From the NCBI GenBank assembly GCA_003134655.1, contig PLBY01000084.1, positions 54,657 to 118,656 on the forward strand: a DNA stretch of 64,000 bases, written 5' to 3'. The translations under genes were made by a program, and so were the position numbers. How positions within the stretch are numbered: position 1 is the stretch's first letter; every line of letters begins with the position of its first letter. Under the pieces are notes generated by a model. That model did no database searches. It was not told the DNA's origin and was given only the letters and a program-made list of their open reading frames with translations. Below, one piece after another: positions 26,296-34,770 of this stretch. This DNA comes from Acidobacteriaceae bacterium (GTDB taxonomy: Bacteria; Acidobacteriota; Terriglobia; Terriglobales; Acidobacteriaceae).

Positions 26296-26649
26296 CTAGG
26301 CGGGCTGCGCCTGCATCTCCGCCACAACCGCGTCCAGATGAGCCAGCGTCTCGTCCACCGTCAACGAATACATCTCACGTCCAAGCCCTTCACCCGCTTC
26401 TAGAGCAGTCTTCAAATAATGCCCCGCAATCTCCTGGGCCAGCGAATCAGTAATGATCTTGCCGGTGCGCTTCTTATATTCCACCCAAGCCGGATGCGGC
26501 AGCGCCACCCACACCTTGCGCCCATCCACCAGAAATTTGATGTCCACCGCATCCGCGTGCCGCGTAGCAATCGCGACGATCATGGCCTGATACACGCAAT
26601 GCACTTGCTTCTTGGTCCACCGATCGGTGGCGGTAAAGTTCGCAAACAT
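26296..26649 (-). CDS. hypothetical protein
   Basis: The 117 residues start MFANFTATDRWTKKQVHCVYQ and contain a conserved-looking core (VDGRKVWVALPHPAWVEYKK) with a helical C-terminus. No signal or membrane segment is present. I do not recognise the family. It converges with the mutase gene. Confidence 0.6.
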   Translation of the reverse strand: MFANFTATDRWTKKQVHCVYQAMIVAIATRHADAVDIKFLVDGRKVWVALPHPAWVEYKKRTGKIITDSLAQEIAGHYLKTALEAGEGLGREMYSLTVDETLAHLDAVVAEMQAQPA

Positions 26650-26715
26650 GCATAAAACTATAGCGGACAGCTCGCAGCCGTAGCAAACCGCAAATACTAG
26701 CGGTCATTCCGGAGC

Positions 26716-26764
26716 GTCATCCTGAACGGAGCCGTTCTTCAGGCGCAGTGAAGGATCTCGCGCG
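26716..26764 (+). repeat. family B short-form repeat
   Basis: GTCATCCTGAACGGAGCCGT followed by TCTTCAGGCGCAGTGAAGG. One mismatch from the core of the other short forms. It sits between the small gene at 26296 and the esterase-like gene. Confidence 0.75.
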
Positions 26765-26820
26765 TTCTTGACCCCGCGCGGCACTCGCTGCTAATGTCTG
26801 CCTTCGCCCAAGAGACTCCT

Positions 26821-28578
26821 ATGCTCAACAAGATCCTCCCCTGCACGATGCTCCTGCTCTCCGCGATTCTTTCGCAGGCCGCAACCGCCAAGCCTTCCGG
26901 CCAGCGCTTCGAAGTTTCCTTCCCCAAGGAAATGAGTGCCGCCCCGCTCGACGGCCACGTCCTGCTGCTGATCTCCAACAACGACACAAAAGAGCCCCGC
27001 TTCCAGATCAGCTTCATGACGGCAGAGTCCCAGCAAGTCTTCGGCATCGACGTCGACGCCCTCGCCCCCGGCGCACCCGCCATCATTGACGCATCGACCC
27101 TCGGCTATCCCGCCGAAAGCCTCAATGACGTCCCCGCCGGAGACTATTGGGTGCAGGCGGTCCTCAACCTCTACGAAACCTTCCACCTCGCCAACGGCCG
27201 CACCCTGAAGCTCCCGCCCGATAAAGGCGAAGGCCAGCACTGGGCCGTGAAGCCCGGCAACCTCTACAGCAAGCCGGTCAAGATGCACCTCGATCCCAAG
27301 TCCGGCCTAACCGTCCGCATCTCGCTCACCGAAAAAATGCCCTCGGTCGCAGACAATCCAAAAGGGGTCGACTCTCTCTTAGGATGGTCCGGCGCCAACG
27401 AAGATCACTCCATCGTCGACAACAAGTGGGTCAAGCACGTCCGGATTCAAAGCGATTTGCTCACCAAGTTCTGGGGACGCCCAACCTATCTCGGCGCCGT
27501 CGTCCTTCTCCCCGACGGATGGGACGAGCATCCCGACGCGCACTACCCACTCATCGTCGAGCAGGACCACTTCGCCCGCGACCTCCCCGGCGTTGTCGCC
27601 TTCCGCACCCAGCCGCCCGCAGAAAACTTAAAAGGCGGCGAGCTGCGAGCGGCAAAGAATGCCTACAAGCTCTATCAGGACTGGACTGCGGGCCGCCTGC
27701 CCCGCGTCATCGTTCTCACGATCCAGCACGCCACGCCCTACTTCGACGATTCCTACGCCGTGAACTCCGAAAACGTCGGCCCCTACGGCGACGCCATCAC
27801 GCAGGAACTCATCCCCAACGTCGAAAAGCAATTCCGCGGCATCGGCCAGGGATGGGCCCGCGCCGTCTACGGCGGTTCCACCGGCGGCTGGGAGAGCCTC
27901 GCCTCACAAGTCTTCTATCCCGACTTCTACAACGGTGCGTGGGTGTTCTGTCCTGACGTCGTCGACTTCCGCGCTTACATGACCATGAACCTCTACGACG
28001 ACAAGAACGCCTTCTGGATTGAGAGTCCCTACGCGCGTGTGCCCCGGCCCTCCGTGCGGGAACCCGACGGCCTCCTCCTCTCCACCATGGAGCAGATGAA
28101 CCGCTACGAACTCGTCCAGGGAACCCACAGCCGCTCCGGCGAGCAACTCGACACCTGGCAAGCGGTCTTCAGCACGGTCGGCGACGACGGATATCCCAAA
28201 CCCATCTTCAACAAGCGCACCGGCGAAATCGATCACGAGGTCGCGAAGTACTGGAAAGAGCACTACGATCTCAGCGCGATCATGCAGCGCGACTGGAAGA
28301 CTCTCGGCCCCAAACTCGCCGGCAAGCTGCATCTCTACGTCGGCGAGGCCGACACGTTCTACCTCGACCGCGCCGTGCACCTGCTGAAAGATTTTCTGGA
28401 GTCAACCACGGATCCCTACTACCACGGCACCTTTGACTTCGGCGTCCGCAAGCCGCATTGCTACCCAGGAGAATTCGATCCGGCGGTGGGATTGAACCAG
28501 CACTATTGGCCAGAAATGGTGAAGCACATGGAGCAGACCGCTCCAGCCGGAGCAGACCTCAAGAGTTGGAAATACTAG
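26821..28578 (+). CDS. secreted alpha/beta-hydrolase-like (esterase) protein
   Basis: Starting at 26821 gives 585 residues with a signal peptide (MLNKILPCTMLLLSAILSQA). An alpha/beta-hydrolase domain follows, with the nucleophile elbow GGSTGGWES; the catalytic Asp and His would lie near the C-terminus (EADTFYLDRAVH and RKPHCYPGE). It resembles enterochelin-esterase-like or D-alanyl-type secreted hydrolases, but the substrate is unclear. The first 230 residues are not recognised. It stands alone. Confidence 0.7.
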   Translation: MLNKILPCTMLLLSAILSQAATAKPSGQRFEVSFPKEMSAAPLDGHVLLLISNNDTKEPRFQISFMTAESQQVFGIDVDALAPGAPAIIDASTLGYPAESLNDVPAGDYWVQAVLNLYETFHLANGRTLKLPPDKGEGQHWAVKPGNLYSKPVKMHLDPKSGLTVRISLTEKMPSVADNPKGVDSLLGWSGANEDHSIVDNKWVKHVRIQSDLLTKFWGRPTYLGAVVLLPDGWDEHPDAHYPLIVEQDHFARDLPGVVAFRTQPPAENLKGGELRAAKNAYKLYQDWTAGRLPRVIVLTIQHATPYFDDSYAVNSENVGPYGDAITQELIPNVEKQFRGIGQGWARAVYGGSTGGWESLASQVFYPDFYNGAWVFCPDVVDFRAYMTMNLYDDKNAFWIESPYARVPRPSVREPDGLLLSTMEQMNRYELVQGTHSRSGEQLDTWQAVFSTVGDDGYPKPIFNKRTGEIDHEVAKYWKEHYDLSAIMQRDWKTLGPKLAGKLHLYVGEADTFYLDRAVHLLKDFLESTTDPYYHGTFDFGVRKPHCYPGEFDPAVGLNQHYWPEMVKHMEQTAPAGADLKSWKY

Positions 28579-28671
28579 ATCGAGACGAGGTTAGGAAATG
28601 CTAGGTCGGGACAAGGTTAGGAAAACCAGATTGAGAGAGGTTGCGGACAAACGACGAACGCCTGCGCAACC

Positions 28672-28741
28672 GTGGAAGAGCGGCCCTTCAGGGCCGCGTT
28701 GAATGACGTGGATCAGTGTGGGCTTTTAGCCCCTGTGGTCG
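28672..28741 (+). repeat. family C-related palindromic repeat, copy 4
   Basis: GTGGAAGAGCGGCCCTTCAG with hairpin CGGCCCTTCAGGGCCG, then GGGCTTTTAGCCCC. The second block and overall size match the other family C copies; the first hairpin sequence differs. Confidence 0.7.
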
Positions 28742-28791
28742 ATTTCCCTGGTGCTGCCGGAGCAGAGGAATCCTTCCTGTAACATAGACGA

Positions 28792-29718
28792 GTGCCAACC
28801 CGGGCCCCAATTAAGTCGAAGCTCACCATCCTTCGCGCCAAGCACCTGACTCAATTCCCCTGGCTGGTGCACGGCTTTTCCACCCGCGTCGGAGGATCCT
28901 CCCGCGCCTACCGCGAGGGAGATCTCAATCTCGGCCTCACCAAAGACGACTCTCGGGCCGCCGTCGAACGAAACCGCACCGCCTTTCTCCACGAAATCGG
29001 AGCCATCACGCGCAAACGTCGCGGTTCAAAGAACTCATCCCGAAACACCGGTTCCCTCTGGCCTCTGATCACTGTCCGCCAGATTCACTCCGACATAATT
29101 CGCTGCATCGATTCGATTCCTGGTTCGACCGGGCAAGAGCCCCTCAGCGGCGATGGCCTGATCACCGCAATTCCAGGCCTCCTGCTCGCGATTCAGACCG
29201 CCGACTGCCTGCCCGTCATTCTGGTCGACACCAAGCGCCACGTCGTCGGCGTCTTTCATGCCGGATGGCGCGGCACCGTGAGCCGCATCGTCGAAAAAGG
29301 TGTGGGCGAAATGCACCGCTGCTACGGCACCAATCCGCGCGACCTCAAAGCCGCGATCGGCCCCGGAGTTGGGGGGTGCTGCTACGAAGTCGGAGAAGAA
29401 GTCCGCATCAAGTTCGAATCGCAGTTCGAATACGGCGCCAGCCTCTTCCGCGAGGTCAAAGATTCCGACCCAGTCCGCGAAAAATATCCGCTCCTGTTCC
29501 TCACCGCCCGCGCCCCCGGACACAGCGAGTTGCCCAAGAAGATCTATCTGGATTTAGTGGAAGCGAACCGCCAGCAGTTACACGCCGCAGGCGTGTCCAA
29601 GAAGAGCATCGAGACGTCCCCGCTCTGCACCAACTGTCACCCGGAGTTGCTGTTCTCCTACCGCGCCGAAAGAGGCAAAACGGGGCGCATGATGGGAGTG
29701 GTTGGAATCCGGGAGTGA
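28792..29718 (+). CDS. pgeF: PgeF/YfiH laccase-domain protein (purine nucleoside phosphorylase or peptidoglycan editing factor)
   Basis: The 308 residues show the YfiH copper/zinc-ligand pattern: HGFSTRVGG, DCLPVIL and HAGWRGT, then a C-terminal GRMMGVVGI. The family was long annotated as polyphenol oxidase; later work ties it to nucleoside phosphorylase activity or to peptidoglycan maintenance. The start is GTG at 28792. A loop insertion near RKRRGSKNSSRNTGS (about residues 75-90) is charged and could be a lineage-specific extension. No neighbour suggests a partner. Confidence 0.85.
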   Translation: MPTRAPIKSKLTILRAKHLTQFPWLVHGFSTRVGGSSRAYREGDLNLGLTKDDSRAAVERNRTAFLHEIGAITRKRRGSKNSSRNTGSLWPLITVRQIHSDIIRCIDSIPGSTGQEPLSGDGLITAIPGLLLAIQTADCLPVILVDTKRHVVGVFHAGWRGTVSRIVEKGVGEMHRCYGTNPRDLKAAIGPGVGGCCYEVGEEVRIKFESQFEYGASLFREVKDSDPVREKYPLLFLTARAPGHSELPKKIYLDLVEANRQQLHAAGVSKKSIETSPLCTNCHPELLFSYRAERGKTGRMMGVVGIRE

Positions 29719-29835
29719 TCTTCGAAATATGATGAATCAGCCCCGATTTCACTGCTTGAACTAGTTGAATTTCCTTATCAACCCGGACTAACTGCGAATC
29801 GGCGGGATACTGCTGCGGTGCTCGATCGAGCGCCC

Positions 29836-30567
29836 CTATTTCGGCAGCAGAACCGACGCTACCGGAGCCACGGTTCCGATTTTCTCAGCCGCTACGCTGG
29901 CTCCGTCGTTCATGGCGCTCGATGTCAATTTCCGAGCCCCTAGAAAACGTACTTCAGCGACCGCCTCCATGTTACTGAGCGTCCATATTCCTCGCGGGCA
30001 GTCGAAGTCAAACCGGACATGGATCTTCTTTACCCACATCGAGGGCGACTTCGCCGTGCCCTGAAGACGACGAATCAGGAAGGATTGCTTATCGACCCAC
30101 ATCTGTCCAACGATCAGTTCGGCCTGTTTCCGCCTCGGATTAATGCTCAGAAGGTAATACGACTGGCCGTCGAGAACAGCTTCCCCAAGGTAACTGAATA
30201 AATAGTTCTCTCGCGTTATGGCAGCAGACCGTGATTTCTGACTCGAAACAGCGACGCCAACCTCGTGCTCTAAAATTCGTTTCACGACGAGCGCGCCCAT
30301 GTTGCTACCCGACCGTTTCTCGACGACATATTTGCCGGGTGGCCGGAAATCAATTTCCGCGATGACTTCGGAATCGACGGTGGTACTGTTGCCGCGACTC
30401 AGCCGGTAATCACGTTTCACATGACTGGCGATACTGACGGCAGCCTGGGCTCGCTCCATCTTCTGAACAATCATGAGAGGAGTGAGTGCCGGATCCGCAC
30501 TCGAACTGCCGCGAGAGAGCGTAGCGGCGAGCACAAGCAGCATCGCAAATACAATCCGCATCCGCAT
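29836..30567 (-). CDS. LolA-like secreted protein
   Basis: The start at 30567 follows GGTGAG and yields 243 residues with a signal peptide (MRMRIVFAMLLVLAATLSRG); a longer ORF begins at 30621. The domain order, LTPLMIVQKMERAQAAVSI followed by IAEIDFRPPGKYVVEK and LIVGQMWVDKQSFLIRRLQG, resembles outer-membrane lipoprotein carrier-like (LolA/LolB) or DUF4292 folds. It may carry lipid or lipoprotein, but this rests on resemblance only. It lies between the pgeF and serine hydrolase genes, on the opposite strand. Confidence 0.65.
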   Translation of the reverse strand: MRMRIVFAMLLVLAATLSRGSSSADPALTPLMIVQKMERAQAAVSIASHVKRDYRLSRGNSTTVDSEVIAEIDFRPPGKYVVEKRSGSNMGALVVKRILEHEVGVAVSSQKSRSAAITRENYLFSYLGEAVLDGQSYYLLSINPRRKQAELIVGQMWVDKQSFLIRRLQGTAKSPSMWVKKIHVRFDFDCPRGIWTLSNMEAVAEVRFLGARKLTSSAMNDGASVAAEKIGTVAPVASVLLPK

Positions 30568-30804
30568 AAGCTCACCACCTTGTTTCCATGATAGGGCCGG
30601 GAGAAACGGATATCTGATCACATTTGACCTATAGCAACTCGCTCACGCATGTATTAAAGGAGATGCCTCAGCCAAGACTTTATTGACCACGGTGGCGAAC
30701 TTGGCAATTTGGCCCGCCGCCGCATGCCGATTCATGCGCGGCGCTTCTGCCGTGTGCTATTGTGTCCAGTCGCCAGGACTTTAAGCCTTTCGAGGACTCT
30801 CCAT

Positions 30805-31920
30805 TTGAAGCTCAGACTTGGGGCAACACTGTTCGCCCTCGCACTCGCCCTTTGTGCAGCAACGGCCTCCGCCCAGGTTTCTCCCGACCAGATCGACGCC
30901 GTCTTCGCCTCTCTGAAATCCACCACCGCCCCCGGTGCCGCCGTCCTCGTCATCCGCAACGGAAAGCCCGTCTTCCGCCGCGGCTACGGCGTCATCGACC
31001 TCCGCACCCGTCACCCCATCGACGCAAGAACAAATTTCCGTCTCGCATCCTTCACCAAGCAGTTCACCGCCGCGTGCGTCATGCTGCTGGTGCACGACGG
31101 CAAACTCCACTACGACGACCACCTCACCGACATCTTTCCCGAATTCCCCACCTACGGAAAATCCATCACCGTCCGCAACCTGCTCAACCACACCTCCGGC
31201 CTCCAAGACTACGGCGACCTGATGATGAAGCAATACCCCAACACTCCGGAGGAAAAAGTCCCGCAGATTCTCGACGCCGGCGTTCTGAAATTACTGGAGC
31301 AGCAGACCAGCGGCGAGTTCGCGCCAGGCACGAAGTGGGAGTACAGCAACTCGGGCTACGCGGTCCTGGCGATGATCGTAGAAAAGGTTTCGGGCCAGCC
31401 CTTCGGCCAGTTCCTGCGCGACAGAATCTTCGTCCCTCTGAAGATGACGCACACCCTGGCCTATGAGAAAGGTAAGAACGAAGTCCCGCACCGTGCTTAC
31501 GGGCACACTAGAGAAAAAGGCGTCTGGCACGAAACCGACCAGAGTCCGACCTCGGCCGTCCTCGGCGACGGCGGCATCTACTCCTCACTCGACGACCTCG
31601 CCAAATGGGATCGTGCCCTGCGCAACAACACACTGGTTAGCGCAGCCGAAATGCAACCGGCCCTGACTCCCGTACAGCCGACGGACGGCCCACCGAAGTT
31701 CCCCGACGGCGAACCGCTGACTTACGGTTTCGGATGGTTCCTCGATCCCTACCAGGGCCACAAACGCATGTCGCACGACGGCAGCACCGTCGGCTTCCGC
31801 ACCACGATCCAGCGCTTCCCCGACGACAATTTGACCATCATCGTGCTAGCCAATCGCGCCGACATCAATCCCGACGTGGCGCTGAAAGTTGCCGACCTGT
31901 ATCTAAAAACCAAACCATAA
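30805..31920 (+). CDS. class C beta-lactamase-type serine hydrolase
   Basis: The TTG at 30805 follows GAGG and gives a signal peptide (LKLRLGATLFALALALCAATASAQ); a longer ORF begins at 30709. The three motifs are visible: SxxK (SFTK), YxN (YSNSGY) and HxG (SHDGSTVGF). The family includes AmpC-like lactamases, D-alanyl-D-alanine peptidases and esterases, and the periplasmic substrate cannot be told from sequence. The 371-residue length suits a secreted esterase or peptidase. Confidence 0.88.
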   Translation: MKLRLGATLFALALALCAATASAQVSPDQIDAVFASLKSTTAPGAAVLVIRNGKPVFRRGYGVIDLRTRHPIDARTNFRLASFTKQFTAACVMLLVHDGKLHYDDHLTDIFPEFPTYGKSITVRNLLNHTSGLQDYGDLMMKQYPNTPEEKVPQILDAGVLKLLEQQTSGEFAPGTKWEYSNSGYAVLAMIVEKVSGQPFGQFLRDRIFVPLKMTHTLAYEKGKNEVPHRAYGHTREKGVWHETDQSPTSAVLGDGGIYSSLDDLAKWDRALRNNTLVSAAEMQPALTPVQPTDGPPKFPDGEPLTYGFGWFLDPYQGHKRMSHDGSTVGFRTTIQRFPDDNLTIIVLANRADINPDVALKVADLYLKTKP

Positions 31921-31934
31921 CGAATGGAAGTTGA

Positions 31935-31981
31935 ATGTGGGGACAGCCGCCCTCGGCTGTCCGCCGCGCAAAGCGCGGCAG
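31935..31981 (+). repeat. REP-like two-hairpin element, copy 1
   Basis: First hairpin GGACAGCCG/CGGCTGTCC with loop CCCT, second hairpin GCCGCGC/GCGCGGC with loop AAA. Preceded by ATGTGG. It lies between the serine hydrolase stop and the HU terminator. Confidence 0.9.
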
Positions 31982-32011
31982 ATCGCTATCCGGATCGCCT
32001 CCAAAAAGAAA

Positions 32012-32038
32012 AAGAGACGTTGCAAAGCAACGTCTCTT
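32012..32038 (-). terminator. rho-independent terminator of the HU gene
   Basis: AAGAGACGTTGC pairs with GCAACGTCTCTT around a 3-base loop, a 12-bp perfect stem; on the minus strand TTTTTCTTTTTGG follows. It lies 24 bases past the HU gene stop. One of the best terminators in the window. Confidence 0.92.
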
Positions 32039-32061
32039 GGATAGATAGAAGCTGAAACGCT

Positions 32062-32400
32062 CTACGCCGTCGGAGGCACCGAACTCGTTGGCGCCACTGG
32101 AGTTGCTGCCGGGGCCGCCGCAGCCGATTCATTCACCAGATCTTTCAATTCCTTGCTGGGCTTGAAGAATGGAATCTTTTTCGCCGGCACTTCCACCCGC
32201 TCCCCGGTTTTGGGGTTGCGCCCCACGCGCGGCTTGCGCTGCCGCGTACGGAAACTGCCAAAGCCGCGGATCTCGATCTTGTCGCCCGCCCGCAGCGAAC
32301 GCACCACGCTGTCAAAGATCGTCTCCACGATCACTTCACTGTCTTTCCGCGTAAGTTCCGCCAAACGCGAGACTTCGTCAATCAGATCGGCTTTGGTCAT
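32062..32400 (-). CDS. HU/IHF-family DNA-binding protein
   Basis: The ATG at 32400 follows GAAGGG and gives 112 residues. The core (MTKADLIDEVSRLAELTRKD, RAGDKIEIRGFGSFRTRQRK and GRNPKTGERVEVPAKKIPFF) is a standard HU/IHF fold; a beta-arm carrying RNPKTGE is present. The proline/alanine-rich tail of about 20 residues (AAAAPAATPVAPTS) is unusual and may modulate DNA bending. HU proteins wrap and bend DNA and affect transcription and replication. Longer ORFs upstream are probably spurious. Confidence 0.93.
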   Translation of the reverse strand: MTKADLIDEVSRLAELTRKDSEVIVETIFDSVVRSLRAGDKIEIRGFGSFRTRQRKPRVGRNPKTGERVEVPAKKIPFFKPSKELKDLVNESAAAAPAATPVAPTSSVPPTA

Positions 32401-32613
32401 AGGCCCTTCTTCGTTCTTCCGTCCGGTTGTGTCAAAAACTCTGATCCGGCCCGAGATTCCGGAAACATCGACGCCCGCCAGCTGCTCCAAGCCTCGGAGC
32501 CAGCCGCTGCATCCTCCATAACCTTCTCAAATTTCAGGGGGTTAATGCAAGTTACGGGGTGGATACGCCATCCCCCAAATATCGCTCCCAAGCGGCAGGC
32601 GGCGCTGCAGCCA

Positions 32614-33525
32614 TTATTTCCACAGGTAATAAAATCCCACCTGCTGCTCCAGCATCTTCTCCCGCCCCGGCAGGAACTGCGAAACATCGCCGAGCAGCAG
32701 ATCCATCAGTGTCTTGCGCTCGTGCTCCGGACGTACCAGGGTCGGCTCACCCTTAATTCCCACCGACTTCGCGGTGTCTGCCACCGCCGTCTCAAAGTCG
32801 CCCACACCGTCGATCAGCTTCATCGACATGGCCTGCTCGCCCGTCCAGACTTTGCCGTTCGCGATCGACTTCACATCTTCGAACTTCATCCCGCGCCCTT
32901 CGCTCACCGCCTGCACGAACTGCCCAAACATGTTGTCGATCAGGGCCTGCATGTAAGCCTGCTCGTTCGGAGTCAGATCGCGCGCCGGATTCCCCGTGTC
33001 CTTGAACTCGCCAGTCTTGATCACGACGTCTTTCAGCTTGGCCCACTTCAGCAGATCGCCATAATTGACCCACTGGGCGATCACGCCAATCGACCCCACA
33101 ATGCTGCCCTGGTCCGCATAAATCTTGTCCGACGCGGACGCCACGTAGTAAGCCCCGCTCGCACCCACGGTCTCAATCGAGACCACGATGCGCTTCTTCT
33201 TCTCGCTGCGGATGCGCTTGACCTCGCGGTAAATCTCTTCCGACGCAGCGACGCCTCCGCCCGGCGAATTCACGTGAATGATGATGGCCTTGATCGACGA
33301 GTCGTCGCCAAACTTCTTAAGCTGTCCTACAACCGGCTGCGGCGACAGAATCACGCCGTCCAAATCCACCACGCCGATCCGGTCGCCAAAGCTGGTGATG
33401 CCGGCATCGGTGCCGCCCGCGTGCAGAGTCATGTACACCAGCGTAAATACGGCCAGCACAAAGAGGAAAAAAGCTCCTCCCCCAATCAAAATCCAAAGCA
33501 GTGCGCGCGAGCGTCCTTCAGGCAT
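32614..33525 (-). CDS. sppA: signal peptide peptidase SppA (short form)
   Basis: The 303-residue protein has an N-terminal membrane helix (ALLWILIGGGAFFLFVLAVF) and a peptidase S49 domain. The serine nucleophile lies in ETVGASGAYYVASAS and the general-base lysine in VIKTGEFKDTGNPARDLT. SppA digests cleaved signal peptides in the membrane. This is the short, single-domain form. It is followed 213 bases later by the HU gene on the same strand. Confidence 0.93.
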   Translation of the reverse strand: MPEGRSRALLWILIGGGAFFLFVLAVFTLVYMTLHAGGTDAGITSFGDRIGVVDLDGVILSPQPVVGQLKKFGDDSSIKAIIIHVNSPGGGVAASEEIYREVKRIRSEKKKRIVVSIETVGASGAYYVASASDKIYADQGSIVGSIGVIAQWVNYGDLLKWAKLKDVVIKTGEFKDTGNPARDLTPNEQAYMQALIDNMFGQFVQAVSEGRGMKFEDVKSIANGKVWTGEQAMSMKLIDGVGDFETAVADTAKSVGIKGEPTLVRPEHERKTLMDLLLGDVSQFLPGREKMLEQQVGFYYLWK

Positions 33526-33580
33526 GCAGAAAGTTTAGCACTTAGCGGGATTCGCCAACGAGCCACGCTGAAACCCACAC

Positions 33581-33652
33581 TTTTGGGTGGCGTAGCGCTT
33601 TCAGCGCTGCGATGAGGACCTTTTTCTGACGAGGGCTTCAGCCCCTGAGGTG
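33581..33652 (+). repeat. family C palindromic repeat, copy 2
   Basis: TTTTGGGTGGCGTAGCGCTT with hairpin AGCGCTTTCAGCGCT, then GAGGGCTTCAGCCCCTGAGG. It lies between sppA and the lipid kinase gene. Confidence 0.8.
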
Positions 33653-33664
33653 GATGGAGAAAGC

Positions 33665-34567
33665 CTAGAGGGTTACTACCTTCAATGCGCCGTCATGCAC
33701 GCCCACCTCAACCGGCGTGCGGCACACATATTCCCCATCCGCATAAACATCAAGCGGATGCTCCGTCTCCACCCGCACCCGGCTGGCCTGAAAGTACTCC
33801 ACTTCCCGGATGCTCAGATGACGACCCGCGTAGACGGTCGGAAACATGCAAAAAAGCTTGAACGGATCGACCGCCCCAACGATGCAAACATCGAGCAGCC
33901 CATCATCCATCTTGGCCCGAGGCGCGACCTTCATCCCGCCGCCATACACCGGAGTATTGGCAAACGCGGCCAGAATCGTAGGCTGATCGCTGCGAGTGGC
34001 CCAGCTTGCGCCGTGCTCCGCCGAAGTCATAACCTTCATCGGCAAAGGTGCAAACGTCAAAATAGTCTGAGGCACGCTCAGCAAATATCCTCCATGCCCC
34101 CGCAGCCACCGTGGCAGCCGGTTGGCCCGCTGCGATACTTCCCCGTCCAGCCCCACGCCCGCCACACAACAAAAGTATCGAGAACCATGTGGCGCGGGCG
34201 CCCCGCCCGCGTTCTCGAGTGGAGCAATCACTCCCAAATCAATAGCGCGCACATTTTCTGCACGAACACCGCCCGCACCGCCGCAGAATTTTCGCCAAGC
34301 CTCCAGCGAATCCCGCACCCGCCGCAGTCCCAGCGACCGCGCAAAGTCATTTCCACTACCCGCCGGCACCACCAGTACCGGCAACCCCAGCCGCACCAAC
34401 TGCCCCAGGTGCCGATGAACCGTCCCATCGCCACCAAAAAGCAGAACGACATCGGCGAGCTCACCCGAGGCCGGCACACCCATGACCCAACCGACATTCT
34501 GCTCAGATTGAAAAGGCTTCAGCTCTTTCGGAGAACATCCCAACCCGAGAATGGCCGCCGCGCGCAT
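33665..34567 (-). CDS. diacylglycerol kinase-family lipid kinase (YegS/DgkB type)
   Basis: The 300 residues carry the GGDGT nucleotide motif (LLFGGDGTVHRHLG near 45) and VPAGSGNDFARSLG, the DAGK catalytic signature; the C-terminal half is the beta-rich lipid-binding domain ending VYADGEYVCRTPVEV. The enzymes phosphorylate diacylglycerol or other lipids on the inner face of the membrane. The exact lipid is unknown. A REP-like element separates it from the divergent gene at 34771. Confidence 0.9.
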   Translation of the reverse strand: MRAAAILGLGCSPKELKPFQSEQNVGWVMGVPASGELADVVLLFGGDGTVHRHLGQLVRLGLPVLVVPAGSGNDFARSLGLRRVRDSLEAWRKFCGGAGGVRAENVRAIDLGVIAPLENAGGAPAPHGSRYFCCVAGVGLDGEVSQRANRLPRWLRGHGGYLLSVPQTILTFAPLPMKVMTSAEHGASWATRSDQPTILAAFANTPVYGGGMKVAPRAKMDDGLLDVCIVGAVDPFKLFCMFPTVYAGRHLSIREVEYFQASRVRVETEHPLDVYADGEYVCRTPVEVGVHDGALKVVTL

Positions 34568-34596
34568 GTCGCGGGGAGAGAGTAGCAGAATCGCTT

Positions 34597-34643
34597 ATGT
34601 AGGGACAGCCGCCTTCGGCTGTCCTCCGGGCGAAGCCCGGGAC
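34597..34643 (+). repeat. REP-like two-hairpin element, copy 2
   Basis: First hairpin GGACAGCCG/CGGCTGTCC with loop CCTT, second hairpin CCGGGC/GCCCGG with loop GAA. Directly behind the lipid kinase start. Confidence 0.88.
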
Positions 34644-34770
34644 TGCAGTCACCGTCACAAAGCAGAGGGATTCACCGAGGGTTTCTCCAACGCCACCTCA
34701 CCCCCACTTCCCCAATCCCACCAACTGCTGGCATGATGGCCACAGCCGTTGATTCTTGGGAGGTCCTGCT

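Noticed and set aside
34756..34770. TTG start for the PQQ/Ig-like gene
   Set aside because: The Shine-Dalgarno GGGAGGT overlaps this codon, and it places the GTG at 34771 at the ideal spacing.
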